64,000 nucleotides of DNA from Sinosporangium album (GCF_900100605.1 NZ_FNCN01000024.1:33383-97382); one strand, 5' to 3'; counted from the first letter of the stretch, positions 8,248 to 16,815 are shown. A program made the numbers and translations. Notes: generated by a model from the letters alone, not told the origin.

Positions 8248-9405
8248 GTGACCAACCTCAGCGAAGACGAGCAGGCCATTGTCGAAGTCGTGCGCGACTT
8301 TGTCGACCGCGACGTCAAGCCTGTTGTGCAGGACCTCGAACACGCCAATACGTATCCCGAGAAGCTCATTGAGCAGATGAAACAGCTCGGTATCTACGGC
8401 CTGGCCGTACCGCAGGAGTACGGCGGCTCGCCGGTCTCGATCCCGTGCTACGCCACGATCACCGCCGAACTTTCCCGCGGATGGATGAGCCTGGCGGGAG
8501 CGATGGGCGGCCACACGGTGGTGGCGAAGCTGCTGACGGCCTTCGGCACCGATGCTCAAAAGGAGCGCTACCTGCCGGGCATGGCGACCGGGGAGATCCG
8601 CGCCACCATGGCGTTGACCGAACCCGGTGGCGGCTCCGACCTTCAGGCCATGACCACGACCGCGCTGCGCGACGGCGACGGTTACCGCATCAACGGCACC
8701 AAGACGTGGATCAGCAATGCGCGCCGGTCGCAGCTCATCGCTCTGATGTGCAAGACCGATCCGGCCGCCAAACCGGCGCACCGCGGCGTGAGCATTCTGC
8801 TCGTCGAACACGGCCCCGGCCTGACCGTCTCACGTGACCTGCCCAAACTCGGTTACAAGGGTGTCGAGAGCTGCGAGTTGGCCTTCGACGACTACCGCGC
8901 CGGCGGTGATGCGGTGCTCGGCGCCACGGAAGGGCAGGGGTTCGCCCAGATGATGACCGGCCTGGAAACGGGCCGGATCCAGGTGGCCTCTCGCGCCATC
9001 GGCGTCGCTCAGGCCGCTTTCGACGACGCACTGCAATACGCCCAGGAACGCGAATCCTTCGGGCAGCCCATTTGGAAGCACCAGTCGATCGGCAATTACC
9101 TCGCCGACATGGCCACCAAACTCACCGCCGCCCGACAGCTCGTCCTCCTGGCCGCCGACCGCGCCGAAGCGGGGCTGCGCTGCGACATGGAAGCGGGAAT
9201 GGCCAAACTGTTCGCCTCCGAGACCGCGATGCAGATCGCTCTTGACGCGATCCGCATCCACGGCGGCTATGGCTACTCCACCGAATTCGACGTCGAACGC
9301 TACTTCCGCGACGCCCCCCTCATGATCGTCGGGGAGGGGACCAACGAAATCCTACGCAACGTCATCGTTCGCCAGCTCATCAGCCGCGGCGGGATTGATG
9401 CATGA
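8248..9405 (+). CDS. Acyl-CoA dehydrogenase
   Basis: A 385-residue FAD-dependent acyl-CoA dehydrogenase of normal length. Visible features are the helical N-terminal domain (LSEDEQAIVEVVRDFV), MALTEPGGGSDLQAM and GTKTWISNA of the flavin-binding beta domain, the RESFGQPIWKHQSI segment, IRIHGGYGYSTEFDVERYFRD, and the catalytic base E363 in VGEGTNEILR. GTG at 8248 is used: AAAGGAGA lies upstream and the protein then starts like its family. In this operon it could oxidise a methylsuccinyl-CoA-like or other branched substrate to the enoyl-CoA hydrated by the divergent MaoC protein (inference). Its stop overlaps the start of the downstream regulator. Confidence 0.9.
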   Translation: MTNLSEDEQAIVEVVRDFVDRDVKPVVQDLEHANTYPEKLIEQMKQLGIYGLAVPQEYGGSPVSIPCYATITAELSRGWMSLAGAMGGHTVVAKLLTAFGTDAQKERYLPGMATGEIRATMALTEPGGGSDLQAMTTTALRDGDGYRINGTKTWISNARRSQLIALMCKTDPAAKPAHRGVSILLVEHGPGLTVSRDLPKLGYKGVESCELAFDDYRAGGDAVLGATEGQGFAQMMTGLETGRIQVASRAIGVAQAAFDDALQYAQERESFGQPIWKHQSIGNYLADMATKLTAARQLVLLAADRAEAGLRCDMEAGMAKLFASETAMQIALDAIRIHGGYGYSTEFDVERYFRDAPLMIVGEGTNEILRNVIVRQLISRGGIDA

Positions 9406-10159
9406 TCTGACGATGACCAGAAGCCGCGACAGCGAAGCAGCCTACCTGACGGTCGCCCGCGAACTGCGTGCCGCGATATTGCGCGACGACTACGCCGACG
9501 GCACTCGCCTGCCCACCGAAGCGGAACTCGCCGAGCAATACCAAGTCAGCCGGCAGACCGTCCGCCGTGCCTTCCAAGACCTCGTCGCCGAAGGCATGGT
9601 CACCCGCGTGCCCGGCCGCGGCACCTTCGCCGCGGCCCGCGACGGCCAGTACCTCCGCCAGTTCGGCTCCATCGAAGACCTGATGGGGCTGTCGCTGGAC
9701 ACCACGCTGGAACTGATCAGACCACTGCAGCGCAAGATCGACCTTGACGCCGCCAGCCGTCTGCGCCTCAGCTCCGACCTCGTCTACACCGCGGTCTTCC
9801 GCCGTGTCCACGAGGCCACGCCGTTCTGCCTGACCACCGTCCACCTGCCACCCGCCATCGGCAAAACGTTGGAGGACGTCGCCGAGCTCACCGAGCCGGG
9901 CACCACCAGCACCGCCACCGTAATCGGACTGCTCGACACCCGGCTCGACAGTCCGGTCGCCGAGGCCGAGCAGAGCATCACCGCGACGACCGCGTCCCCC
10001 GCCATCGCCACCCACCTCGCCTGCTCGCCGGATGAGGCCGTGCTGCGCATCGACCGGCTCTACTACTCGACCACCGCACAACCCGTCGAACTCGCCACCA
10101 GCTACTTCCTACCCGAGCACTACTCCTACCGAGTACGGCTGCGCCGCAGCGTGCGCTGA
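9398..10159 (+). CDS. GntR-family regulator, HutC/UTRA subfamily
   Basis: A 253-residue regulator. Winged helix at about 15-80: VARELRAAIL...GTRLPTEAELAEQYQVSRQTVRRAFQDLVAEGMVTRVPGRGTF, a clear GntR signature. The C-terminal UTRA ligand domain ends ELATSYFLPEHYSYRVRLRRS. Several starts are possible (TTG 9395, ATG 9398, ATG 9413); ATG 9398 overlaps the dehydrogenase stop, implying coupled translation. As last gene of the mmgE operon it is the best candidate to bind the mirrored boxes at 5549-5560 and 5660-5671 and autoregulate both divergent operons, releasing DNA on binding an acyl-CoA or acid intermediate. That assignment is inference from position. Confidence 0.87.
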   Translation: MHDLTMTRSRDSEAAYLTVARELRAAILRDDYADGTRLPTEAELAEQYQVSRQTVRRAFQDLVAEGMVTRVPGRGTFAAARDGQYLRQFGSIEDLMGLSLDTTLELIRPLQRKIDLDAASRLRLSSDLVYTAVFRRVHEATPFCLTTVHLPPAIGKTLEDVAELTEPGTTSTATVIGLLDTRLDSPVAEAEQSITATTASPAIATHLACSPDEAVLRIDRLYYSTTAQPVELATSYFLPEHYSYRVRLRRSVR

Positions 10160-10240
10160 CCGGCGACGCCGGCGCCTGCCGTACCCGGTCATGCCGCAGC
10201 CGGTCGGGTTCCCCCGCCGGTCGGCTGAAAGGAACGTGGC

Positions 10241-11539
10241 ATGTCGACCACGCACGAGGACGGCGGTGCCGTCATCGACTCCACCCGTCCTGATGTGGAC
10301 GAGGCCTCGGCCCTGCGGGCGCTGCGCGCACGTGGACGGCTGCGCGGGGGCGTAGCGCTGCTCGGACCGGCGTTCGTCGCCGCCGTCGCCTACATCGACC
10401 CCGGGAACTTCGCGACCAACTTCACCGCCGGCGCGAGCTACGGCTATCTGCTGCTCTGGGTCATCGTCGTTGCGAACCTCATGGCGATGCTTGTGCAGTA
10501 CCTCTCCGCCAAGGTCGGCGTCGCCACCGGCCGCGACCTGCCGGAGCTGTGCCGCGAGCACCTGCCGAAGCCGGTCTCCCGCGGCTTATGGGTCCAGGCC
10601 GAGATCGTCGCCATGGCCACCGACCTCGCTGAGATCGTCGGCGCGGCGGTCGGGCTCAACCTGTTGTTCAATGTGCCGTTGTTCCCCGCTGGCGTCATCG
10701 CGGTCGTCGTCGCGTTCGCGATCCTCGCCCTGGAGCAGCGCGGGTACCGCCGGTTCGAGCTGGCGATCGCCGGGCTGCTCGGCATCGTGTTCCTCGGCTT
10801 CCTCTACAACCTCGTCGCCGTCGGCGCCGACCCGGCGGGCGTCGCGGCAGGGTTGGTGCCCAGAATCGAGGGCAGCGACAGCCTGCTGCTCATCGCCGGC
10901 ATCATCGGCGCCACGGTCATGCCCCACGTGGTCTACCTGCACTCGGCGCTCACCAAAAGGCGTGTCGCCTGCAGGGACGACGCCGAACGCCGTGAGGTGC
11001 TCCGGTTTCAGCGCTGGGACGTGGTGATCGGGCTCGGCGCGGCCGGAGTGATCAACCTGTCGATGCTCGTCATCGCAGCATCGCTGTTCAACCGTACGGG
11101 CCGGTCCGACGTCGACTCGATCGAATCCGCGCACGCCGGCCTGGGTGAGCTCGTCGGCGGCGGGGCGGCGCTGGCGTTCGCGGTGGCGCTGCTCGCGTCG
11201 GGCCTGTCATCGTCGAGCGTCGGCACCTACGCCGGCCAGGTCGTCATGCAGGGCTTCATCCGCCGCCAGATCCCGCTGTTCGTACGGCGCGGCCTGACGA
11301 TGCTGCCCGCGCTGGTCGTGCTCGGGCTGGGCCTGCCCGTGACCGACAGTCTCGTCATCTCGCAGGTGGTGCTGTCGTTCGGCATCCCGTTCGCGCTCGT
11401 TCCGCTGATCATGCTGACGCGGCGGGCCGACATCATGGGCTCGTTCGTGAACCGCCCGATGACCACGGTCGTGGCCTCCGTGATCGCCGCACTGATCATC
11501 GCCCTCAACGTCTTCCTGGTCTACACCACAGTCGTGTAG
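10241..11539 (+). CDS. Nramp-family divalent metal transporter (MntH-like)
   Basis: A 432-residue membrane protein with about 11 hydrophobic segments. The Nramp metal-binding motifs are present: D53-P54-G55-N56 in helix 1 and M227-P228-H229 in helix 6, in the order needed for proton-coupled Mn(II)/Fe(II) uptake. The first 30 residues are polar and cytoplasmic. A GAAAGGA Shine-Dalgarno precedes the ATG. It lies about 80 bp after the regulator gene with a strong terminator behind it, so it may be its own unit or the tail of the operon. No metal riboswitch or DtxR/Mur box was recognised in the short upstream gap. Confidence 0.9.
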   Translation: MSTTHEDGGAVIDSTRPDVDEASALRALRARGRLRGGVALLGPAFVAAVAYIDPGNFATNFTAGASYGYLLLWVIVVANLMAMLVQYLSAKVGVATGRDLPELCREHLPKPVSRGLWVQAEIVAMATDLAEIVGAAVGLNLLFNVPLFPAGVIAVVVAFAILALEQRGYRRFELAIAGLLGIVFLGFLYNLVAVGADPAGVAAGLVPRIEGSDSLLLIAGIIGATVMPHVVYLHSALTKRRVACRDDAERREVLRFQRWDVVIGLGAAGVINLSMLVIAASLFNRTGRSDVDSIESAHAGLGELVGGGAALAFAVALLASGLSSSSVGTYAGQVVMQGFIRRQIPLFVRRGLTMLPALVVLGLGLPVTDSLVISQVVLSFGIPFALVPLIMLTRRADIMGSFVNRPMTTVVASVIAALIIALNVFLVYTTVV

Positions 11540-11554
11540 CCCACCGGACGTGCG

Positions 11555-11583
11555 TCGGCCCGCCCACGGGGTGGGCGGGCCGA
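11555..11583. terminator. Strong GC hairpin after the Nramp gene
   Basis: A perfect 12-bp stem TCGGCCCGCCCA / TGGGCGGGCCGA with a 5-nt loop lies between the convergent Nramp and thiolase genes, suited to terminate both. Confidence 0.75.
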
Positions 11584-11610
11584 ACGCCGAACGCGGGCCG
11601 ACGCGGTCCC

Positions 11611-12819
11611 TCAGACAGCTTCGACGACCAGCGCGATTCCCTGGCCGCCGCCGATGCAGACCGTCGCCAGGCCATAGCGGCCGTCGCGGCGGCGGAGCTC
11701 CCGGGCGAGGGTCCCCAGCATGCGGACGCCCGTGGCGCCGACGGGGTGGCCCAGTGAGATTCCCGAGCCGTGGACGTTCGTCCGCTGGAGATCGCTCTGG
11801 CCGAAGTTCCACTCGCGGTAGATGGCGAGCACCTGGGCGGCGAACGCCTCATTCAGCTCGATCACATCCATGTCAGCGAGTTCGAGGTCAAGCCTCCTGA
11901 GCACCGCTGCGGTCGAAGGCACCGGTCCCAGGCCCATCAAGGCCGGTTCGACACCGGCGACGGCCCAGCCCTTCAGCCTCACCATGGGCTCGACGCCCAG
12001 CTCTTCCGCTCGCTGCCTCGTCGTCACCAGGCACATCGAGGCCGCGTCGTTCTGACCGCTCGCGTTGCCCGCGGTGACGGTCGCCTCCGCGTCATCCTGC
12101 GTCCTGATCGGGCGAAGGCGGGCGAGCGACTCGATCGACGTGTCGGACCTCGGGCGTTCGTCCCGGTCGACCGTGACGACGCCGGAACGGTTCTTCAGCT
12201 GAACAGGGATGATCTCGTCGTCGAAGATCCCGGACGTCTGCGCCGCGACGGCTCGGCGATGCGACTCGACCGCCAGCTCATCCTGCTCGCGCCGGGAGAT
12301 GCCGTAGCGGCGGCGAAGGTTCTCCGCCGTCTCGATCATGCCGCCTTCGACCGGATGGCTCGTGCCCCCCGCCGTCGTCCGGCCCCGGACGAGCGCGTCG
12401 TGGACCCGGATCCCGCGGCGGGCGCCTCCCCACCGCATGTCCGTGGAATGGAAGACGACGTTGCTCATGCTCTCGACACCGCCCGCCACGATCACATCGT
12501 GGGCGCCTGTCGCCACCTGCATCACCGCGTTCACGACGGCCTGCAGGCCCGACCCGCACCGTCGATCGAGCTGCTGGCCAGGCACGGTGACGGGCAGGCC
12601 CGCATCCAGCGCCACCACCCGGCCGAGCGCGGGGGCCTCGGTGCTCGGATAGCAATGCCCCAGGATCACGTCATCGACCTGCGCCCCGGACACACCGGTC
12701 CGTTCGAGCAATCCGCGCAGCACATCGACTCCGAGCTGCACCGCGGTCCGGTCTCGCAGTGATCCGCCGTATTCGCCGATCGGACTGCGCACCGGTGCGC
12801 AGATCACAACGTCACGCAT
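11611..12819 (-). CDS. Thiolase (acetyl-CoA acyltransferase)
   Basis: A 402-residue thiolase. The acyl-accepting cysteine is C88 in QLDRRCGSGLQAV. Further motifs are GGVESMSN, NASGQNDAAS, the NEAFAAQ motif, the catalytic-His motif GHPVGATG and the second active Cys in CIGGGQG near the C-terminus. The ATG at 12819 (MRDVVICAPVRSP) is preferred over a GTG four codons upstream, because GAAAGG is then at a usable distance and the N-terminus matches the family. It is the last gene of a minus-strand catabolic run and would release acetyl-CoA or succinyl-CoA from a 3-oxoacyl-CoA, as in the beta-ketoadipate pathway (inference). Confidence 0.9.
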   Translation of the reverse strand: MRDVVICAPVRSPIGEYGGSLRDRTAVQLGVDVLRGLLERTGVSGAQVDDVILGHCYPSTEAPALGRVVALDAGLPVTVPGQQLDRRCGSGLQAVVNAVMQVATGAHDVIVAGGVESMSNVVFHSTDMRWGGARRGIRVHDALVRGRTTAGGTSHPVEGGMIETAENLRRRYGISRREQDELAVESHRRAVAAQTSGIFDDEIIPVQLKNRSGVVTVDRDERPRSDTSIESLARLRPIRTQDDAEATVTAGNASGQNDAASMCLVTTRQRAEELGVEPMVRLKGWAVAGVEPALMGLGPVPSTAAVLRRLDLELADMDVIELNEAFAAQVLAIYREWNFGQSDLQRTNVHGSGISLGHPVGATGVRMLGTLARELRRRDGRYGLATVCIGGGQGIALVVEAV

Positions 12820-12925
12820 GGTTGGCCACACCTTTCCTCAGCCCGCGACCACCGCGGGTCCATGGTCGATACGAAGCCGAGCGCGAGTGCGCGGACCTTC
12901 GTCGCCGGGGCCGACGTCCGGCTCG

Positions 12926-13270
12926 CTACCGATTCGCCGGCAACGGCCTGTAGAGCACGACTCGATTGCCCGACGGGTCCGTGACGATCAACCGTTCTTC
13001 ATGCCCGCCCGTGGACACGCGGTCCGAGCCGTCGTCACTCGTCCAGTCGCGGAAGTCCGCACCTTCCGCCAGCTTCACGGCGAGTTGCTGTGAAGGTACG
13101 TCGGGGTCGTCCGCGACCAGGGCGATGGACAGGTCGGGGGAGCGGAACTGAGCCCAGGTCCCGCCGTCGTTGACGTCGGCCGGCCGGCCCAGCAGCCGCT
13201 CCCAGAACGCGACGGTCTCGTTCCAGGACGTCGTGGGGATGAGGAGGGAGATCCTGGGAAATGTCACCAC
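12926..13270 (-). CDS. VOC superfamily (glyoxalase/dioxygenase-fold) protein
   Basis: A 114-residue single VOC domain with two beta-alpha-beta-beta-beta modules: ISLLIPTTSWNETVAFWERLLGRPAD in the first and EERLIVTDPSGNRVVLYRPL, the classic DPdGN..EL-like ending, in the second. Such proteins bind a metal through His/Glu ligands and act as glyoxalases, extradiol dioxygenases or epimerases; the ligand set is incomplete here, so the activity is uncertain. It lies between the thiolase and a carboxymuconolactone decarboxylase-like gene on the same strand. Confidence 0.7.
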   Translation of the reverse strand: MVTFPRISLLIPTTSWNETVAFWERLLGRPADVNDGGTWAQFRSPDLSIALVADDPDVPSQQLAVKLAEGADFRDWTSDDGSDRVSTGGHEERLIVTDPSGNRVVLYRPLPANR

Positions 13271-13364
13271 TTGCTCCAGAGTTCGTGCGGTCGTCGGGGT
13301 ACGGCTGCGTGGCGCAAGCCGTACGACAGGTCTCGATCGCCGGAGCCCCGACCAGTCGGGGCGC

Positions 13365-13444
13365 CGGTCACGCGGTCACGCGGTCGCGCGGTCGCGCGGT
13401 CACACAGTCACACAGTCACACAGTCACGCGGTCACACAGTCACG
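13365..13444. repeat. 8-bp tandem repeat, ten units
   Basis: Ten head-to-tail octamers of the form C(G/A)GTC(A/G)C(G/A). Two interleaved sub-types (CGGTCACG and CAGTCACA) are present. The array runs into the 3' end of the minus-strand CMD-like gene, which takes its last residues and stop codon from repeat sequence. Confidence 0.9.
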
Positions 13445-14049
13445 GCGCGGCTTTGCGCATCCGCGATGACGTCACGTGCCAGCCCTGCGGCCCATGCCGG
13501 CGTCGACTCCTCAAGCCGAACCCCGGCGCTGTTGAGAATGCCCGCCGTCATGCGGTAGAAGCCCACCAGCGCGATGAGTTCGAGGACCTGTGCACGGTCG
13601 AACTCCTGCAAGAGCCGCGCGAACGTGTGATCGGCGACCGTGTCCTTCTCGTAGAGCTGGTCGACCATTTCCACGAGCAGCGCGGCCTTCGGATCATCGA
13701 TCTCCGAGCCGTTCACGGCACGGCCGATGTTCTCGACGACGGCGGCATCCATCCCGGCACCGGTCGCAATGACGGCGTGCTTGGCGAACTCGTAGACCGA
13801 CGACGTCCGCACCGCGATGCGAAGGACGGTCGTCTCCCGATCCTCCACCGTCAACGTCGAGCGCTGCCTGAAGGCACCCCCGAGCACGTTGTGCCGCTTC
13901 ATGAGCGCCGGATGGTGGGCCAGTGTCAGGAAAAGGTTGTTGGGTCGCGCTCCCGGCGCGGTCGTCTTCGCGAGGTCCTCGCGGAGGGCACCCGCGTCGT
14001 CCTCGCTGATCGGCGCGATGCGCGGCTCATGGGAAGTCGAGTAGGTCAT
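13432..14049 (-). CDS. Carboxymuconolactone decarboxylase (CMD)-family protein
   Basis: A 205-residue CMD/AhpD-fold protein. It has the family helices: NLFLTLAHHPALMKRHNVLGGAF, then DRETTVLRIAVRTSSVYEFAKHAVIATGAGMD with the conserved Glu and His of the proton-relay, and LLVEMVDQLYEKDTV. The CxxC of AhpD peroxidases is absent, so a decarboxylase- or hydratase-like role fits better than peroxide reduction. The ATG at 14049 overlaps the stop of the upstream amidohydrolase (ATGA), showing coupling. The stop codon lies within an 8-bp repeat array, so the C-terminus may vary with repeat copy number. Confidence 0.8.
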   Translation of the reverse strand: MTYSTSHEPRIAPISEDDAGALREDLAKTTAPGARPNNLFLTLAHHPALMKRHNVLGGAFRQRSTLTVEDRETTVLRIAVRTSSVYEFAKHAVIATGAGMDAAVVENIGRAVNGSEIDDPKAALLVEMVDQLYEKDTVADHTFARLLQEFDRAQVLELIALVGFYRMTAGILNSAGVRLEESTPAWAAGLARDVIADAQSRAVTV

Positions 14050-14969
14050 GAAGAGCGCCCTTCCTTTTCCCGGCTCATATCCGAGCCGAGTTCCCAGCCC
14101 AGCCATGCGCGAAGGCCGGCACCCATGACCTGCCGCCGGTCATGGACGCTGAGCCCCAGATGCTCGGTGAACATCGTGACCGCCTCGCGATAGCCGCCTC
14201 GCAGCCTGGAGACATCCGATCCCCAGAAAACTCTCTCGGCGCCGAACGCGCCCAGTACGGCAAGGACCTCCGCGTGCAGGTCCCGATACGGATATGGATC
14301 CGTCGAGTAGCACGGCGCCGCGGAAGCCTTCACCGCCACATTCGGCAGGTCGCTCAGGCGGAGAAGGCAGTCGATCTCCGCCTGGCGCTGCTCGCGAGTT
14401 CCACCCCCGCTCAAACCGAGATGATCGATCGCGATTCTCACATCGGGATACTGCGAGGCGACGTCACGAAGGTGCTCGACCTGGCCCGGTGCGTAGACCA
14501 TCACCGGCATTCCCAGGCCGCTCGCACTGTGCCACAGCTTCTCCGCCGTCCCGTCTGTCAAAGCGTCGCGAGTCTCGCGGTGAAAAAGCACCCGCACACC
14601 GGCGACCTCGGCGACCGACGCGAGCCGGGTGAGCTCCGCATCGATCGCGGGCGCGGCCGGATCGATGCGCGCCATGACGCGATAGCGTGACGGCGCCGCT
14701 GCGGCGGCGCTGATCACATAGGAGTTGTCGTATCCCTGGAACCAGGGCGGGACCAATACCGCGGCGCTCACACCCGCGGCGTCCATGAGGTCCCCGAGTT
14801 CGGCGGCTTGAAGTGGCCGCGACGGCTCATCGGGCCCCGAGAGCCAGCCGCGATGCGTGGACGACGCCCACGCGGCCCCTCCCGGAGGCCATGGCCGATC
14901 GGCGGACTCCGGTTCCCAGATATGGACCTGGGAGTCGACGACCTCTATATCGCTGGACGGCGGCACCAC
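14046..14969 (-). CDS. Amidohydrolase-family lactonase (2-pyrone-4,6-dicarboxylate hydrolase-like)
   Basis: A 307-residue TIM-barrel amidohydrolase of the PF04909 group. It opens with VVDSQVHIWEP, the metal-site D-x-H-x-W-like motif, and continues with GVSAAVLVPPWFQGYDN, RIDPAAPA, GVRVLFHRETRDAL, IAIDHLGL with a conserved Asp-His, NVAVKASA, and ERVFWGSDVSRLRGGY with the catalytic aspartate. Relatives open lactone rings (LigI) or decarboxylate aromatic acids. It begins with GTG at 14969, only 3 bp after the CaiB stop, and overlaps the CMD-like gene, so all three are one transcript. Lactone hydrolysis beside CMD and CatC homologues is suggestive of ring-cleavage catabolism. Confidence 0.82.
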   Translation of the reverse strand: MVPPSSDIEVVDSQVHIWEPESADRPWPPGGAAWASSTHRGWLSGPDEPSRPLQAAELGDLMDAAGVSAAVLVPPWFQGYDNSYVISAAAAAPSRYRVMARIDPAAPAIDAELTRLASVAEVAGVRVLFHRETRDALTDGTAEKLWHSASGLGMPVMVYAPGQVEHLRDVASQYPDVRIAIDHLGLSGGGTREQRQAEIDCLLRLSDLPNVAVKASAAPCYSTDPYPYRDLHAEVLAVLGAFGAERVFWGSDVSRLRGGYREAVTMFTEHLGLSVHDRRQVMGAGLRAWLGWELGSDMSREKEGRSS

Positions 14970-14972
14970 GCT

Positions 14973-16193
14973 TCACCGCCCGCCCACGACACCCGCGGAT
15001 TGCAGCGCGGTTATCCGGTCGGCCTCCATGCCCAGCACGCGGGTGAGGATTTCGCGGGTGTCCTCGCCGAGAGACCGGATGCGCGGAGTCTCCTGCCGTT
15101 CGACACCGGCGAGTTTGATGGGATTGCCGATCTGGCGGAACGCGCCGACATGCGTGTCCTCGACGGTGACGAGCATGTCGCGGCTCTGCGCCTCGGGGGA
15201 GTTGAACACGTCACCCGCGTGATTCACCGGAGCGCAGGGCACATTGGCCTGCGCGAGCAAGGCGACGGCTTCGTGCTTGGAACGGGTCTTGGCCCATGCG
15301 TGAATGGCGGGTTCGATGACCTCGTCGTGCAATTTGGACCGGTCGGTTCCGCTCTGGAGGTCGGCCCGGTCGGCGAGATCGGCTCGCCCGATGACCGAGC
15401 ACACGCCGCGCCACTGGGCGGGCGTCATCACCGCGATCGCGAAATGCCCGTCGGCGGCGGGGTAGAAGCCCCAGGGCGACTGCAATGAATACTTGCGGCC
15501 GGGCGGCTCGACCTGCTCGGTGAGGGAGTATCGGAGCATCGCCTGGTCGTTCATGAACAGGCTGCTGTCATGCATGGCGATGTCGACACGCAGTGGGTGG
15601 TCAGCGGATTGGTCGCGTTGACGCAGGGCGAGCAACGTCCCCGTGAACGCGAGCACCCCGGACAAGATGTCGGCCATCGCGAAACCCAGCCACACCGGTT
15701 GGTCATCGCCGTCAGCCGCGAGATAGGTGATGCCGGCCATCGCCTCGGCGATGATCGCATACACCGGGAGCTCGGATCCCACCGACTTCATCAGGTCGCC
15801 GTGCCCGAATCCGCTCACCGTGGAATAGACCAGGCGGGGGTTCCGCTCGCGCAGGCGTGCGGCCGAGAAGCCAAGCGATTCGAACGTTCCAGCCTTGAAG
15901 TTCTCGACCAGGACGTCGCTCTGGTCGATGAGCGACCACAGGACCTCGCGGCCTTCTTCCGTCTTCAGGTCGATGACCACGCTGTGCTTGCCTCGTGACC
16001 AGCGCAGGAAGTTGAAGTTCGTCTCGCCCTTCTCACCGCGGATAGGCGTTCCGAATTTGCGATAGGGCTCACCACCGGGCGGCTCAACCTTGATCACGGT
16101 TGCACCGAAGTCGGCCATCAGCATGGTCGAGACCGCTCCGCTGACAACCTGAGTCAGGTCGAGCACGGTCACGCCTTCCAAGGGCAGGGTCAC
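14973..16193 (-). CDS. CaiB/BaiF (class III) CoA-transferase, second copy
   Basis: A 406-residue class III CoA-transferase beginning MTLPLEGVTVLDLTQVVSGA, with ADFGATVIKVEPPGGEPYR, SVVIDLKTEEGREVL, VLVENFKAGTFESLG and the nucleophilic D175 in GFAMADILSG. It is distinct from the copy at 7.0-8.2 kb, so two different acids are probably activated in this region. AAAGGAGA precedes the ATG at a normal distance. It heads a tight operon with the amidohydrolase and CMD-like genes; a CatC-like gene lies 265 bp upstream on the same strand. Confidence 0.88.
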   Translation of the reverse strand: MTLPLEGVTVLDLTQVVSGAVSTMLMADFGATVIKVEPPGGEPYRKFGTPIRGEKGETNFNFLRWSRGKHSVVIDLKTEEGREVLWSLIDQSDVLVENFKAGTFESLGFSAARLRERNPRLVYSTVSGFGHGDLMKSVGSELPVYAIIAEAMAGITYLAADGDDQPVWLGFAMADILSGVLAFTGTLLALRQRDQSADHPLRVDIAMHDSSLFMNDQAMLRYSLTEQVEPPGRKYSLQSPWGFYPAADGHFAIAVMTPAQWRGVCSVIGRADLADRADLQSGTDRSKLHDEVIEPAIHAWAKTRSKHEAVALLAQANVPCAPVNHAGDVFNSPEAQSRDMLVTVEDTHVGAFRQIGNPIKLAGVERQETPRIRSLGEDTREILTRVLGMEADRITALQSAGVVGGR

Positions 16194-16458
16194 GCTCTCT
16201 CCTTTCTACATTCTATAAACTATTCGAGCGTAGTCGGGCTTGGCAAGCCTGCTGCTGGAGGGGGCCGCTATCGGCGCGGTGCCGGTGAAGGCGGAGTGAG
16301 TGAGGGGGAGTCGCTCGGCTGTCGCACCCAGGTCAGGGCCTCGGGCGGTGCGGATGTGGATCGCCGCGACGCCGCTTTCGCGGGCCGGCCCGGGGGTGTC
16401 GTCGGCACTGCGACAGCCGTGTCACGACGTTGACGGGGTTGGTTCGGGTCTGGCGGTG

Positions 16459-16815
16459 TTACGGAGTGGCGCGGCCGTCGACCGTCGGATGGGTCGCGAG
16501 CGCCTCGACGTCGATGGTCATGTAGGTCCACAGGGGAAGCGACATCAGCGCGTGGTGGAGGTCGGTCGTCGAAGGAGCGGACCAGATGCCCACATTCGCC
16601 ATCTGGCCGGGGAGGCGCCAGAGGCGGTCGATCACGCCGAGTTCGCTCAGCTCATCCACGCGGGCGCGCTGCTGTGCGTAGTTGCGCGTCCGCTCTTCCG
16701 CCGGCATGTCCGGGGGAAGAGCGACGCGCAGGCGAACGAGATACTCCTGTCTCGGCTGCTCACGTGCTGCCTGATCTGCCTGGCCTGCCTGGTCTGCCTG
16801 GTCGAATGTCGTCAC
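16459..16815 (-). CDS. Muconolactone delta-isomerase-like protein (CatC family)
   Basis: 118 residues; the last ~92 match the muconolactone isomerase family: EYLVRLRVALPPDMPAEER, RVDELSELGVIDRLWRLPG, NVGIWSAPSTTDLHHALMSLPLW and a final ALATHP. CatC shifts the double bond of muconolactone in the catechol branch of the beta-ketoadipate pathway. I place the start at GTG 16815 (GAAAGG 9 nt upstream), giving a short Gln/Ala leader (DQADQAGQADQA) from a 9-bp repeat. The frame stays open to 17181 with a collagen-like Gly-Pro-Asp stretch and a weak lipobox-like LIAAC, but that extension has no ribosome binding site. No catB or catA is nearby, so it may act on another lactone. Confidence 0.75.
   Translation of the reverse strand: MTTFDQADQAGQADQAAREQPRQEYLVRLRVALPPDMPAEERTRNYAQQRARVDELSELGVIDRLWRLPGQMANVGIWSAPSTTDLHHALMSLPLWTYMTIDVEALATHPTVDGRATP

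Noticed and set aside
11555..11583. GC hairpin as a metal riboswitch for the Nramp gene
   Set aside because: It lies downstream of the gene between convergent stops and is a simple perfect stem, consistent with a terminator.
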